From NCBI RefSeq assembly GCF_012034245.1, contig NZ_JAATEO010000015.1:1-64000 (forward strand): 64,000 bases of DNA, given 5' to 3'. The position numbers and the translations under genes were made by a program. This stretch comes from Micromonospora thermarum (GTDB taxonomy: Bacteria; Actinomycetota; Actinomycetes; Mycobacteriales; Micromonosporaceae). This document shows, piece by piece, positions 26,507 through 36,325 of this stretch (position 1 is its first letter; each line of letters opens with the position of its first letter). The notes under the pieces are model-generated. The model made no database searches and was not told the DNA's origin. It worked only from the letters and a program-made list of their open reading frames with translations.

Positions 26507-27727
26507 TCAGGCGGGGGTGCGCCAGCGGCGGAGTTCGCGCTTCGCCAGCGAGGACCGGTGGACCTCGTCGGGGCCGTCGGCCAGGCGGAGCGTCCGGGCC
26601 TGGGCCCACAGGGCCGCCAGTGGGGTGTCCTGGCTGACACCGGCGGCCCCGTACCCCTGGATGGCCTTGTCGATCACCCACTCCGCCATCGCCGGCGTGG
26701 CGATCTTGATGGCCTGGATCTCGGTGTGCGCGCCCCTGTTGCCGACGGTGTCCATCAGCCAGGCGGTCTTGAGCACCAGCAGCCGGGCCTGCTCGATCCG
26801 GACCCGGGACTCGGCGATCCACTCCCGCACCACACCCTGCTCGGCGAGCGGGCGGCCGAACGCGACCCGGTCCAGGGCACGGCGGCAGAGCAGCTCCAGC
26901 GCGCGCTCGGCCATGCCGACTAGCCGCATGCAGTGGTGGATCCGGCCGGGCCCGAGGCGAGCCTGCGCGATGGCGAAGCCGGCGCCCTCGGCGCCGACCA
27001 GGTTCTCCGCCGGCACCCGGACGTCGGTGAAGTCGATCTCGGCGTGCCCGCCGTGCGGCCCGTCGGTGTACCCGAAGACGTGCATGCCCCGCCGGACCGT
27101 CACACCGGGCGTGTCCCGCGGAACGAGGATCATGCTCTGCTGCCGGTGCCGGTCGGCCGACGGGTCGGTCTTGCCCATCACGATGAGGATCTCGCACCTC
27201 GGATCCATCGCCCCCGACGACCACCACTTGCGGCCGTTGACGACGTAGTGGTCGCCGTCGCGGGTGATCCGGGTGGCGATGTTCGTCGCGTCGGAGGAGG
27301 CGACGTCCGGTTCGGTCATGCAGAAGGCCGAGCGGATCTCGCCCTCTAGCAGCGGGCGCAGCCACCGCTCCCGCTGCGCCTCGCTGCCGAACTCGGCGAG
27401 CAGCTCCATGTTGCCGGTGTCCGGGGCCGCGCAGTTCAGCGCCTCGGGAGCCAGGTGCGGGCTGCGGCCGGTCAGCTCGGCGAGCGGAGCGTACTGGAGG
27501 TTGGTCAGCCCGGCGCCGTAGCGGGCGTCGGGGAGGAACAGGTTCCACAGGCCCCGCTTGCGGGCCTCGGCCTTCAGCTCGGCCAGCACCGGCGGGCGCG
27601 CCCACGGGTCGCCGGCCGCCGCGACCTGCTCGGCGTGCACCGCCTCGGCCGGGTGGACGTGCCGCTCCAGGAAGTCGGTCAGCTCGGCCCGCAGCTGCTC
27701 GGTGCGCTCGTCGTACGCGAAGTCCAT
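26507..27727 (-). CDS. Acyl-CoA dehydrogenase, ACAD10/11-like
   Basis: 406 aa from ATG 27727, overlapping the upstream stop (ATGA). Family marks are [16 protein letters not shown] (flavin and substrate loop), [15 protein letters not shown], and the C-terminal helical domain with [20 protein letters not shown] and [16 protein letters not shown]. It would oxidise an acyl-CoA to the enoyl-CoA with FAD. Pairing with a phosphotransferase-fold gene copies the human ACAD10/ACAD11 domain fusion, in which the kinase domain phosphorylates 4-hydroxy acyl substrates. Confidence 0.9.
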   Translation of the reverse strand: MDFAYDERTEQLRAELTDFLERHVHPAEAVHAEQVAAAGDPWARPPVLAELKAEARKRGLWNLFLPDARYGAGLTNLQYAPLAELTGRSPHLAPEALNCAAPDTGNMELLAEFGSEAQRERWLRPLLEGEIRSAFCMTEPDVASSDATNIATRITRDGDHYVVNGRKWWSSGAMDPRCEILIVMGKTDPSADRHRQQSMILVPRDTPGVTVRRGMHVFGYTDGPHGGHAEIDFTDVRVPAENLVGAEGAGFAIAQARLGPGRIHHCMRLVGMAERALELLCRRALDRVAFGRPLAEQGVVREWIAESRVRIEQARLLVLKTAWLMDTVGNRGAHTEIQAIKIATPAMAEWVIDKAIQGYGAAGVSQDTPLAALWAQARTLRLADGPDEVHRSSLAKRELRRWRTPA

Positions 27728-28797
27728 CACTTCTTCTCCACCGCGGTGAGCCCGTGCGCCACCAGCGGGGCCACCAGGTCGCCGATCCGGTCGAAGCCCT
27801 CGCCGAGTGTCTGGCCCCGCGTGTGCCGGTAGTGGATGCCCTCGCAGATCACCGCGAGCTTGAAGCACCCGAGCGCCACGTGCCAGTGCAGCGGGCCGAC
27901 GTCGACGTCGCTGCGGCCGGCGTACCGGTCGATCAGCTCCGTGCCGGTGGGGAACCCGGCCCGGGGGCCCAGCCCGTCGGCGACCGGGTTGCTCTCGGCG
28001 GCGTCGCTGTCACCGAGCACGTCCCAGTACGTCAGCAGCAGGCCCAGGTCGGCCAGGGGGTCGCCGAGGGTGGCCATCTCCCAGTCGAGGACCGCGCGGA
28101 CCGCGACCGGGTCCACGGTGGCGAGCAGATTGTCCAGCCGGTAGTCGCCGTGCACGATCCGCCCGGTGTTGGCCCCCTCGGGGGCGGTCGCGGCGAGCCG
28201 GTCGCGCAGCTCGTCGATGCCGGGCAGCGGCCGGCTGCGCGACCGGTCGAGCTGCCCGGACCAGCGGCGGACCTGCCGGGCCAGGTAGCCCTCCGGGCGC
28301 CCGAAGTCGGCCAGCCCGACGGCCGCCGGGTCGACGGTGTGCAGGGCGGCGAGGGTGTCCATCATCGCCATCGCCAGCCCGCGCCGCTGGTCGGCGGTGA
28401 GCGGGTCGGTCTGGGCGCGGGTGCGGAACACCTCGCCGTGGACGCGCTCCATCAGGTAGAACGGCGCCCCGATGACGTCCGGATCCTCGCAGAGCAGCAG
28501 CGCCGCCGGCACCGGCACGTCGGTGGGGGCGAGCGCCGAGATCACCCGGAACTCCCGGGTCATGTCGTGCGCGGTGGCCAGCACGTGCCCGAGCGGCGGG
28601 CGGCGCAGCACCACCTCGCGCCCGCCGGCGCGCAGCAGGTACGTCAGGTTGGACTTGCCGCCGGCGATCAGCCGGGCCGACAGGTCCCCACCGGCCAGTT
28701 CCGGCCGGTGTGTCGCCAAATACGCGGAGAGCCGGTCCAGGTCAACGCCCCGGGGAGGGGCGTGTGGGGCGGGTGCGTCGACAGCCGGCTCGGTCAT
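27727..28797 (-). CDS. APH-fold phosphotransferase partner of the acyl-CoA dehydrogenase
   Basis: 356 aa from ATG 28797 ([14 protein letters not shown]). Kinase-like motifs include [28 protein letters not shown], the Brenner motif [12 protein letters not shown] and the metal-binding [19 protein letters not shown]. This is the subgroup that pairs with ACAD10/11-type dehydrogenases, not an antibiotic kinase. Four-base overlap with the dehydrogenase shows one operon. Known relatives in Pseudomonas and animals act on 4-hydroxy acids such as levulinate derivatives; that substrate here is inference. Confidence 0.85.
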   Translation of the reverse strand: MTEPAVDAPAPHAPPRGVDLDRLSAYLATHRPELAGGDLSARLIAGGKSNLTYLLRAGGREVVLRRPPLGHVLATAHDMTREFRVISALAPTDVPVPAALLLCEDPDVIGAPFYLMERVHGEVFRTRAQTDPLTADQRRGLAMAMMDTLAALHTVDPAAVGLADFGRPEGYLARQVRRWSGQLDRSRSRPLPGIDELRDRLAATAPEGANTGRIVHGDYRLDNLLATVDPVAVRAVLDWEMATLGDPLADLGLLLTYWDVLGDSDAAESNPVADGLGPRAGFPTGTELIDRYAGRSDVDVGPLHWHVALGCFKLAVICEGIHYRHTRGQTLGEGFDRIGDLVAPLVAHGLTAVEKK

Positions 28798-28943
28798 CCG
28801 ATCAGTTGATGGCCTCTCAGCCGTGTTGTCAAGGTGGGTTTTTGCCCTCGGGACATGCCGCTGCAACGGGGGCGAAACGGTCGCGGGTCAGGCTGGGGCG
28901 TGCCTGCCGGCGGACCGCGCCGGCCCGCCGAGCGGAGGTTCAC

Positions 28944-29642
28944 ATGCTGCTGCGAGTTCGGGTCACCCTGCCGGACCGTCCGGGCACCCTCGGCCAGGTC
29001 GCGCGCACGATGGGCGTCTCCGGCGCCGACATCGTGCAGGTCGTGGTCCTGGAGCGGCTCGGCGGCCGGGCGGTGGACGACTTCACCGTGGTCTGGCCGG
29101 GGGCGGCCCGGGTGGAGCGGCTGATGGCCGGCCTCGCGGCGATCCCCGGGGTCCGCGTGGACGGCGTGTGGCGCGCGATCGGCGCGCCCACCACCACCGG
29201 GCAGGACGCGGAACTGCTGGCGCAGGTCGCGGGGAACCCCGGCGACGGGCTGGCGACCCTGGTCGACGCCGTGCCGGGACTGCTCGCCGCCGACTGGGCG
29301 GTCGCCGCGGTGGTGCCGGTCGACTGGGCCTCCCGGGCCGGCGCCGGCAGCGAGGCGACCGTCGGGCACGCCAGCTGGCGGGCTCCCGTACCCCCGCGGC
29401 TGCCCGACGTGACACCGCTGCGCGCCCGCGCGATGAGCGCGCCCGGCGGCGCCCACTTCGCCGTCGCGCCCTTCGGGCGGGCCGGGCTGGTGCTGGTCGT
29501 GGCACGGGAGGACAACGAGCCGCTGGCCGCCGCCGCGTTCCACTCCACCGAGGTGGACCGGCTCGCGCAGCTGGTCCGCGCCAGCGCCGTGATCCTCGGC
29601 GACCGGCTCGACCTGGTCGGCGCACCGCCCACGGCCGGCTGA
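28944..29642 (+). CDS. ACT-domain amino-acid-binding regulatory protein
   Basis: 232 aa from ATG 28944 behind GGAGG. Residues 2-75 form an ACT domain (LRVRVTLPDRPGTLGQVART then VVWPG). The rest (QLVRASAVILGDRLDLVG at the end) has no catalytic motif I recognise and may be a GAF-like fold. ACT domains bind amino acids and switch partner activity. The next gene carries an ACT domain fused to an acetyltransferase, so the two may share a ligand or heteromerise. Confidence 0.75.
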   Translation: MLLRVRVTLPDRPGTLGQVARTMGVSGADIVQVVVLERLGGRAVDDFTVVWPGAARVERLMAGLAAIPGVRVDGVWRAIGAPTTTGQDAELLAQVAGNPGDGLATLVDAVPGLLAADWAVAAVVPVDWASRAGAGSEATVGHASWRAPVPPRLPDVTPLRARAMSAPGGAHFAVAPFGRAGLVLVVAREDNEPLAAAAFHSTEVDRLAQLVRASAVILGDRLDLVGAPPTAG

Positions 29643-29748
29643 CGGCGACTGTGGCGCACACCGCACCGCCGGATCGCGAGCCGTCACCCCAGGGCAACCG
29701 GCCGGCAACAGCCAACGGCGAGGGTCGTACCGGGGAAGGGAGCGAACC

Positions 29749-30804
29749 ATGACGCTGTGGCGAATCCGGGCCACCGTGGACGACCGACCGGGCTACCTGT
29801 CGGTCCTCACGGCGAGCCTGGCCTTGCGTGGGGTCAACATCCTCACGGTGCAGGTGCACACCACGGAGCGGGGCGCGGTCGACGACTTCCTCGTCGACGC
29901 CCCCGACTCCCTCGACGAGGCCGACCTCGTCGCCGCCGTGGAGCGGGGGCGGGGCCGCGAATGCTGGGTGGCGCGCAGCGAGGCGCGGGGGCTGGCCGAC
30001 CAGCCGACCCGGGTGCTCGGGCTGGCCACCCGACTGGTGCGGGACCCGGACACGACCGGGGAGGCGCTGCGGACACTGCTCGGCGCCGACTCGGTCACCT
30101 GGCGGCCGTCGCCGGCCGGGCCCCGACCGGGGATCACCCCGACCACCATGCTGCTGGCCGACCCGGGCGGCGGGTCGTACGACCTGCGGCGCGCGGCCCC
30201 CGGGTTCACCCCGGCCGAGTACGCGCGGGCGCAGGCCCTGGTCGAGCTGGCGGCGACCGCCGCGCGCCGGTCCGCCGAGCAGGTCACCCTGGTCCTGCCC
30301 GACGGCTCGGAGCTCGGCGTACGCCCGGCGACCGGCGACGACCTGCCGGGCGTCGTCGAGCTGCACGAGCGGTGCTCGCCACGCAGCCGGCACCGCCGTT
30401 ACCTGGGCGGCGCGGCCCTGCCCGCGCCGGCCCGGATGCGCCGGTTGCTCGAACCGGCGCGGGGCGTCACCCTCCTCGCCACGCCCGCCGGCTGCGGCGG
30501 AGCGGGGGAGTCGGTGGTGGCGATGGCCAACCTCCTGGCCGAGGGGGAGATGGCCGAGGTGGCGCTGCTGGTGCGTGACGACTGGCAGCGCCGGGGCCTC
30601 GGCTCGGCGTTGCTGGGCCGGCTCGTCCGCCACGCGGAACGGGCCGGGTACGCGGCCCTGGTCCTGCACACGCAGGCGGAGAACACGCCGATGCTGCGGA
30701 CGGTCCGCCGTCTGGGCCGGCCGGCCCCGGTGGACCGGGACGGGTCGCTGGTCACGCTGACGGTGCCGCTGACGACGACGGCGGTGGGCCGGGCCCGCGT
30801 CTAG
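29749..30804 (+). CDS. ACT-GNAT amino-acid-regulated protein acetyltransferase
   Basis: 351 aa. N-terminal ACT domain (WRIRATVDDRPGYLSVLTAS, residues 3-70), a linker, then a GNAT domain from about 195 (LGVRPATGDDLPGVVELHER) with acetyl-CoA loop VRDDWQRRGLGSALLG and YAALVLHTQAENTPML. This architecture matches the ACT-type Kat enzymes studied in Micromonospora and Streptomyces, where amino acids such as cysteine or arginine change lysine acetylation of target proteins. A strong ribosome site (GGAAGGGAG) precedes ATG 29749. Separated from the ACT gene by 106 bp. Confidence 0.85.
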   Translation: MTLWRIRATVDDRPGYLSVLTASLALRGVNILTVQVHTTERGAVDDFLVDAPDSLDEADLVAAVERGRGRECWVARSEARGLADQPTRVLGLATRLVRDPDTTGEALRTLLGADSVTWRPSPAGPRPGITPTTMLLADPGGGSYDLRRAAPGFTPAEYARAQALVELAATAARRSAEQVTLVLPDGSELGVRPATGDDLPGVVELHERCSPRSRHRRYLGGAALPAPARMRRLLEPARGVTLLATPAGCGGAGESVVAMANLLAEGEMAEVALLVRDDWQRRGLGSALLGRLVRHAERAGYAALVLHTQAENTPMLRTVRRLGRPAPVDRDGSLVTLTVPLTTTAVGRARV

Positions 30805-30834
30805 GACACGGGGCCCTGGGGCCCCTGGCGGTGT

Positions 30835-30870
30835 CTCGACGTCACCGCCCGGCCGTGCCGGGACGTCGAG
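30835..30870 (+). terminator. Hairpin after ACT-GNAT gene
   Basis: CTCGACGT (30835-30842) pairs with ACGTCGAG (30863-30870), with an inner CCCGG...CCGGG stem. It lies 30 bp past the stop and is asymmetric by four bases. Confidence 0.5.
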
Positions 30871-30969
30871 TCACGAACCAGGCCGCCGGGCCGCGGGTAG
30901 GCGGCCCGGTCACGCCGGTCCCCGATGGCCGGCACGGCGGCCGACTCCCGGTGCGGGAGACGGTGAAAC

Positions 30970-30998
30970 GGCGGGGCTCCCGGTGCGGGAGCCCCGCC
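30970..30998 (-). terminator. Strong hairpin after paaN
   Basis: A 13-bp perfect stem (GGCGGGGCTCCCG and its complement) with a GTG loop lies 22 bp beyond the stop codon of the aldehyde dehydrogenase gene. It could stop transcription from either side. Confidence 0.65.
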
Positions 30999-31020
30999 CA
31001 CCGCTGTCCCGAGGGCCGTC

Positions 31021-32586
31021 TCAGGTGGCGGGGTAGCTGCTGTAGTCGGGGAAGTTGCCGTAGAGGCGGCCGTCGCCGCCGACCGTGACCGCCTGCACCA
31101 GCAGGTCGCCGCCGACGAAGGCGCCCTTCCACGAGGCGCCCCGGCCGCCGAACGGCTCCTCCCGGTCGCCCCGCGAGCGCGGCTTGTTGATGCCGACCTT
31201 GAACGCCTGGAGGTCGACCGCGAGCTTGGCCGCCTCGTCCTCGTCGTCGCAGGCGAGCGACGCGACCAGTGCGCCGTTGGAGGCGTTCATCGCGGCGAGC
31301 AACTCGTCGGTGGTGTCGACGACGACGATCGTGTCGACCGGGCCGAACGGCTCGGCGTGCATCAGCCGCGACCGTCCGGGCGGGGCGAGCAGCACCGACG
31401 GCGCCACGTACGCCGAGGTGTCCTGCCCGTCGAGGAACGGCGCCCCGTCGAGCCGGCCCCGGTACAGCGGGACGGCGCCGCCGCGGACCGCCTCGTCGAC
31501 CTTGCGGCGCAGCTCGTCGGCCTTGGCGGCGCTGATCAGCGGGCCGAAGTCCAGCTCGGGAAGCGGGTCGCCGGCCGACCAGTCGTCGCCCACGGCGAGC
31601 GGGTGGCCGAAGCGGACCGACCGCACCACCGGCAGGTACATGTCGAGGAACTGGTCGACCAGCTCCCGCTGGACGACGAAGCGGGGGTACGCGGTGCAGC
31701 GCTGCTTGCCGTACTCGAAGCCCTTCTTCAGGTGCCCGGCGAGCAGGTTCCACTGGGAGAAGTTCCAGATGCCCCAGGCGTTGAGGCCCTCCTGCTCGAT
31801 GAAGTGCCGCTTGTCGGTGTCGAGCAGCGCCGCGGCCACCTTCCCGCCGTTGGAACGTCCGCCGACGAACGCGACCGCGCCGATCTCGGGAGCGCGGACC
31901 AGCACCTCGGACAGCTCCTCACCGCTGCCCGACAGCAGCGTGGCGGGCAGCCCGGCACGGCGCATCAGCGCGTGCGCGACGGTGAGGCAGACCGCGCCGC
32001 CCTGCGAGGGCGTCTTGGCGATCACCGCGTTGCCGGCGAGCACCTGCACCAGCTCGGCGTGGACGAGGACGCTCATCGGGTAGTTCCACGACGCGATGTT
32101 GCTGACCGGCCCCGGCAGCGGCTCCCGGCCGTCGGCGAGCATCCGGTCGATCTCCCCGACGTACCACCGGACGCCGTCGAGCGCCCGGTCGACGTCGGCG
32201 CAGGCCAGCCGCCACGGCTTCCCGATCTCCCAGACCAGCAGGAGGGCGAGCAGGTCGCGGTGCTCGGTGAGGGCGTCCAGGGCGTCGGTGACCCGGGCCT
32301 TCCGGTCGGCGAGGGGGGTCTCGGCCCAGACCCGGTGGGCGGTGGCGGCGTGCGCGACCGCGCCGCGGGCGGTCGCCGCGTCCAGGCGCGGCAGGTTGAC
32401 CAGGACGGTGTTGTCGACCGGGGTGCGTACGGCGGCGGGCGAGCCCACCGCCTGCCAGTCGCCCTCGATCAGGTTGTGCAGGGTCGTGACGCCGTCGACC
32501 GCCGGCCCGAAGGCCTCGGGGGCGGCGGCGGCCGCGCGGGCCAGGACGTCGGACCAGGCGGTTCCGTCGGCGAGTCGTAGAGCCAT
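31021..32586 (-). CDS. paaN: Aldehyde dehydrogenase PaaN (phenylacetate pathway)
   Basis: 521 aa from ATG 32586 with GAGGAG upstream. ALDH landmarks: SWNYPMSVLVHAELVQVLAG, IAKTPSQGG, catalytic Cys in GKQRCTAYP, and the Glu in IEQEGLNAW. The C-terminal MaoC-type hydratase domain of E. coli PaaZ is absent (usual fused length about 680 aa), so this is the stand-alone type of actinobacteria. It should oxidise the open-chain semialdehyde-CoA in phenylacetate breakdown. No other paa genes are in the window. Confidence 0.85.
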   Translation of the reverse strand: MALRLADGTAWSDVLARAAAAAPEAFGPAVDGVTTLHNLIEGDWQAVGSPAAVRTPVDNTVLVNLPRLDAATARGAVAHAATAHRVWAETPLADRKARVTDALDALTEHRDLLALLLVWEIGKPWRLACADVDRALDGVRWYVGEIDRMLADGREPLPGPVSNIASWNYPMSVLVHAELVQVLAGNAVIAKTPSQGGAVCLTVAHALMRRAGLPATLLSGSGEELSEVLVRAPEIGAVAFVGGRSNGGKVAAALLDTDKRHFIEQEGLNAWGIWNFSQWNLLAGHLKKGFEYGKQRCTAYPRFVVQRELVDQFLDMYLPVVRSVRFGHPLAVGDDWSAGDPLPELDFGPLISAAKADELRRKVDEAVRGGAVPLYRGRLDGAPFLDGQDTSAYVAPSVLLAPPGRSRLMHAEPFGPVDTIVVVDTTDELLAAMNASNGALVASLACDDEDEAAKLAVDLQAFKVGINKPRSRGDREEPFGGRGASWKGAFVGGDLLVQAVTVGGDGRLYGNFPDYSSYPAT

Positions 32587-32964
32587 CGCGATCTCCTCAG
32601 GGTCGTCCGGGGAGCGGCGGCGTCCATGGCACCGCTGGTGTCGCGTACTGTCGCCCGCCGAAAACGGGGGCGGCAACAGTACGTTCGTATGTCAGGACGC
32701 GACGTCCGCGCCCGGCCGGTCTTCCGGCGCGTTAGACGCCGCCGTCAACCGGCCTGACCTGGGCGTACGCCGACATCCCATCCATGTTGGTCGATGATGT
32801 GATGAATCTCCGGGCGCCCTTGACCGGGTTACCGGTCAGTACGGTCGTGCTCCTCCGGCGGATCAAACCTCCGGGGTGATCTTCCCCTCGGTACCTCGAC
32901 GGGGGCTCGAGGAAACGACGACCGGCCGCCGGAAGTCCGGCGGCCGGTCGGGTGGTGCCTCTGG
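32587..32964. other. 378-bp intergenic region
   Basis: No gene is supported. It should contain the paaN promoter near 32650-32700 and a strong hairpin at 32919-32950. A minor inverted repeat GACCGG-GTTA-CCGGTC is at 32822-32837. I see no clear operator. Confidence 0.5.
32919..32950 (-). terminator. Hairpin terminator after LPITG protein gene
   Basis: A perfect 14-bp stem CGACCGGCCGCCGG with an AAGT loop, 15 bp past the stop codon of the surface protein gene. Confidence 0.75.
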
Positions 32965-33663
32965 TCAGCTGGTGAACGTCACGTTGTCGCGGCGCCGCCG
33001 CAGCACGGTGAGCGCCACGCCGCCGCCGATCAGGGCGAGGCCGGTCAGCGCGATGCCGGTGCCGGCGACACCGGTGATCGGCAGGCTCGGGTCGTCCTCG
33101 CCGCCGCCACCGTTACCGCCCGGGGTCGTGGGAACGGGCGTCGTGGGCGCGGGCGTCGTTGGGGTCGGCGACGTCCGGCAGGGCTCCAGCCAGAAGACCT
33201 TGTGTTTGGCGTCGGAGGACTGGCCCTCGACCAGGTCGACGTCCAGCTTCAGGTGGTAGCCGTGCTTCTCGTGCTGCTTCAGGCCGGCCAGGTCCAGGTC
33301 GGCGGCCGACAGCTTGATGACCTCGTCGTGGTCGTTCTCCGCGCCGGATGCCGGGTCGGTGCTGATGATCTTGTTCTTGATCGACCAGACCACCTTGTCC
33401 GTGCCGGACGGAGGCTGTGCGGTCAGGGTGATGTCCGCGGCCTGGTCGGTGTCGAAGTTGAAGAACTCCAGCTCGAACTCGCAGGTGACGTGCGGCTGGT
33501 TGTCGACGTGGTCCTCGAACTCCTTGCCGTCGATCTTCACGGTGCCGTTGTCGCCGGGCGGGTTGTTGCCGCCGGGTGCGGCCCAGGCCGGTGCGGCAAG
33601 GGCAAGAGAGGCGGTGGCGGCGGCGATAACGGCCGCGCGCACCACGCGCCGACGCTGTGGCAT
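32965..33663 (-). CDS. LPxTG-like cell-surface protein
   Basis: 232 aa. An N-terminal signal peptide (VIAAATASLALAAPAWA, cut near 28) leads into an acidic beta-rich domain, a Thr/Pro linker (about 165-185), then the sortase motif LPITG at 194-198, a hydrophobic helix and RRRRD tail. That layout means covalent attachment to the wall by a sortase, which is not in the window. No enzymatic motif is visible. One Cys in TCEFELEFF and one in EPCRTSP could form a disulfide. Confidence 0.85.
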   Translation of the reverse strand: MPQRRRVVRAAVIAAATASLALAAPAWAAPGGNNPPGDNGTVKIDGKEFEDHVDNQPHVTCEFELEFFNFDTDQAADITLTAQPPSGTDKVVWSIKNKIISTDPASGAENDHDEVIKLSAADLDLAGLKQHEKHGYHLKLDVDLVEGQSSDAKHKVFWLEPCRTSPTPTTPAPTTPVPTTPGGNGGGGEDDPSLPITGVAGTGIALTGLALIGGGVALTVLRRRRDNVTFTS

Positions 33664-33755
33664 GAGGATTCCTCCGGAAGGGGTCGAGAAGTCAAGGCAT
33701 GATCGCTAAACGGTCACTGTGGGCGACATCCGACGTTCGGCTAGACATCTGCTGA

Positions 33756-34371
<616 letters not shown>

Positions 34372-34387
34372 CCGATGGTCCCCGGGG

Positions 34388-34894
34388 TCAGTCGGCCAGG
34401 TCGTCGGCGAGTAGGTCCATCAGGAGGCCGTCGTGCCAGCGGCCGTCCTCGCCGCGCTCGTACCGGCGCAGGATGCCGACCGGGCGGAAACCCACCTTCG
34501 CGTACGCGCGGATCGCCGCCGAGTTGGCCGCCGCCGGGTCGATCGTGAAGCGGTGGTGGCCGTGCTCGTCGACCAGGTGCCGGACCAGGGTACGGATGGC
34601 GTCCCCGGCCAGCCCGGCGCCGCGTACCGCCGGGTCGAGGAAGATGTCCATGCTGGCGTGGCGGTAGTCGGGTTCGTCCTCGGCGTACCACTGGATCGCG
34701 CCGACGACCCGGCCGTCGTGCTCTATCGCGTACACGGTCAGGTCGCCGTCGGCGAGGTCGGCGGTCACCGCGGCGGTGAGGTCGTCGCCGCCCCGCCACC
34801 AGCGGCGCACCTCGGGCTGGGCGCGGATCGCCGCGAGGGCGGGCGCGTCCGCGGCCGTGGCCGGCCGCAGGGTCACCGCCCGGCCCCGCAGCAT
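34388..34894 (-). CDS. GNAT-family acetyltransferase, RimJ/aminoglycoside 6'-type
   Basis: 168 aa. It starts MLRGRAVTLRPATAADAPAL and has the acetyl-CoA loop VRGAGLAGDAIRTLV and end RAYAKVGFRPVGILRRYER. WWRGGDDLTAA and AIQWYAEDEPDYRHA are typical of the AAC(6')/RimL branch. It could acetylate a protein N-terminus or small amine; the name aminoglycoside acetyltransferase would go too far. Its end faces the gene remnants. Confidence 0.82.
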   Translation of the reverse strand: MLRGRAVTLRPATAADAPALAAIRAQPEVRRWWRGGDDLTAAVTADLADGDLTVYAIEHDGRVVGAIQWYAEDEPDYRHASMDIFLDPAVRGAGLAGDAIRTLVRHLVDEHGHHRFTIDPAAANSAAIRAYAKVGFRPVGILRRYERGEDGRWHDGLLMDLLADDLAD

Positions 34895-34898
34895 CGCC

Positions 34899-35135
34899 TC
34901 AGCCCCGGATCTCGCCGTGCGCGACGCAGACCGCCGACCAGCCGACCGGCAGCACCTGCACCTTCATCCGGCGGCGGCAGTGCGCGCAGTACCGGGGCGG
35001 CTCCAGCTCGCGGGCCGCCCGGCAGGCCACGTGCTCGCCGACGCCGGCCGGCTCGCCGCAGCGGTCGCACCACGCGGCACCGGCGCCCGCGGTTGCCACG
35101 TCGCTCGTCGCCACCGTCGCGTCGCTCCTCGTCAC
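34899..35135 (-). CDS. bsaP: Biotin synthase auxiliary protein BsaP
   Basis: 78 aa. Cysteines are arranged as [21 protein letters not shown] and AVCVAHG, then GEIRG at the end. This size, cysteine pattern and position 7 bp after bioB match BsaP, the small iron-sulfur protein that actinobacterial BioB needs to work. It is in the same operon as bioB and 4 bp before the GNAT gene start. Confidence 0.85.
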   Translation of the reverse strand: MTRSDATVATSDVATAGAGAAWCDRCGEPAGVGEHVACRAARELEPPRYCAHCRRRMKVQVLPVGWSAVCVAHGEIRG

Positions 35136-35142
35136 CGGATGC

Positions 35143-36138
35143 TCACAGGGTCGCGGAGAGGGCCTTGACCGGCATCTTCAGGTCGTCGAGCAGCTTCAGG
35201 TCGTCGGTGGCCGGCCGACCCAGCGTCGTCAGGTAGTTGCCGACGATCACCGCGTTGATGCCGCCGAGCAGCCCGTCGCGGGTGCCCAGGTCGCCCAGGG
35301 TGATCTCGCGGCCGCCCGCGTACCGGAGGATCGTGCGCGGCATGGCGAGCCGGAAGGCGGCGATGGCGCGCAGCGCGTCCTTGCCCTCGACCACCGGACG
35401 GTCGCCGAGCGGGGTGCCGGGACGGGGGTTGAGGAAGTTCAGCGGGACCTCGTGCGGGTCCAGCTCGGCGAGCTGGGCGGCGAACTCGGCCCGCTGCTCG
35501 ACCGTCTCACCCAGGCCGAGGATGCCGCCGCAGCAGACCTCCATGCCGGACTCGCGGACCATCCGCAGCGTCTCCCAGCGCTCCTCCCAGGAGTGCGTGG
35601 TGACGACGTTCGGGAAGTACGACTTGCAGGTCTCCAGGTTGTGGTTGTAGCGGTGCACGCCCATGTCGACCAGCTCGTCGACCTGCTCCTGGGTGAGCAT
35701 GCCGAGCGAGGCGGCGACCTGGATGTCGACCTCCGCCTTGATCGCGGCGACACCCTCGCGCATCTGCTTCATCAGCCGCGCGTCCGGACCCCGGACGGCC
35801 GCCACGATGCAGAACTCCGTCGCGCCGGTCTTCGCGGTCTGCTTCGCCGCCTCCACCAGCGAGGGGATGTCCAGCCACACGGAGCGCACCGGCGAGGTGA
35901 ACAGGCCCGACTGCGAGCAGAAGTGGCAGTCCTCCGGGCAACCGCCGGTCTTCAGCGAGACGATGCCCTCGACCTCGACCTCCGGGCCGCACCAGCGCAT
36001 CCGCACGTCGTGCGCGAGCTGGAGGGCGGCGGGCAGGTGCTCGTCGGGCAGGTTCAGCACGGCGAGGACGCCGGCCTCGTCGAGGCCGACGCCGTTCTCC
36101 AGCACCTGGGAACGGGCCTGGTCGAGGATCTCTGGCAT
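35143..36138 (-). CDS. bioB: Biotin synthase
   Basis: 331 aa from ATG 36138. The radical-SAM cluster motif is [12 protein letters not shown] (CxxxCxxC), with the second cluster's residues in [19 protein letters not shown] and [11 protein letters not shown], and the conserved [13 protein letters not shown]. It inserts sulfur into dethiobiotin. Arrangement bioB-bsaP facing away from bioF-bioD forms a divergent biotin locus. Confidence 0.95.
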   Translation of the reverse strand: MPEILDQARSQVLENGVGLDEAGVLAVLNLPDEHLPAALQLAHDVRMRWCGPEVEVEGIVSLKTGGCPEDCHFCSQSGLFTSPVRSVWLDIPSLVEAAKQTAKTGATEFCIVAAVRGPDARLMKQMREGVAAIKAEVDIQVAASLGMLTQEQVDELVDMGVHRYNHNLETCKSYFPNVVTTHSWEERWETLRMVRESGMEVCCGGILGLGETVEQRAEFAAQLAELDPHEVPLNFLNPRPGTPLGDRPVVEGKDALRAIAAFRLAMPRTILRYAGGREITLGDLGTRDGLLGGINAVIVGNYLTTLGRPATDDLKLLDDLKMPVKALSATL

Positions 36139-36325
36139 GGCCCGTACCCTACAAGGCCGCTCCGGCGGCGGGAAACGGCCGCGTGGCTGTCCCGAGTGCC
36201 GCACGAGCGGGAGTTGAGAGCCACGCCGCGTCGGCCCGCGCCACGCCGGGGCCGCCGTGGCCAGGTGGTACCTTCGCCCCGGCGCGAGGCGCCCGACGGG
36301 CGGGTGCCGCGGGATTGGAGTGGCG

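Noticed and set aside
34388..34894. Aminoglycoside resistance acetyltransferase
   Set aside because: The RimJ/AAC(6')-like fold is too general to claim drug resistance.
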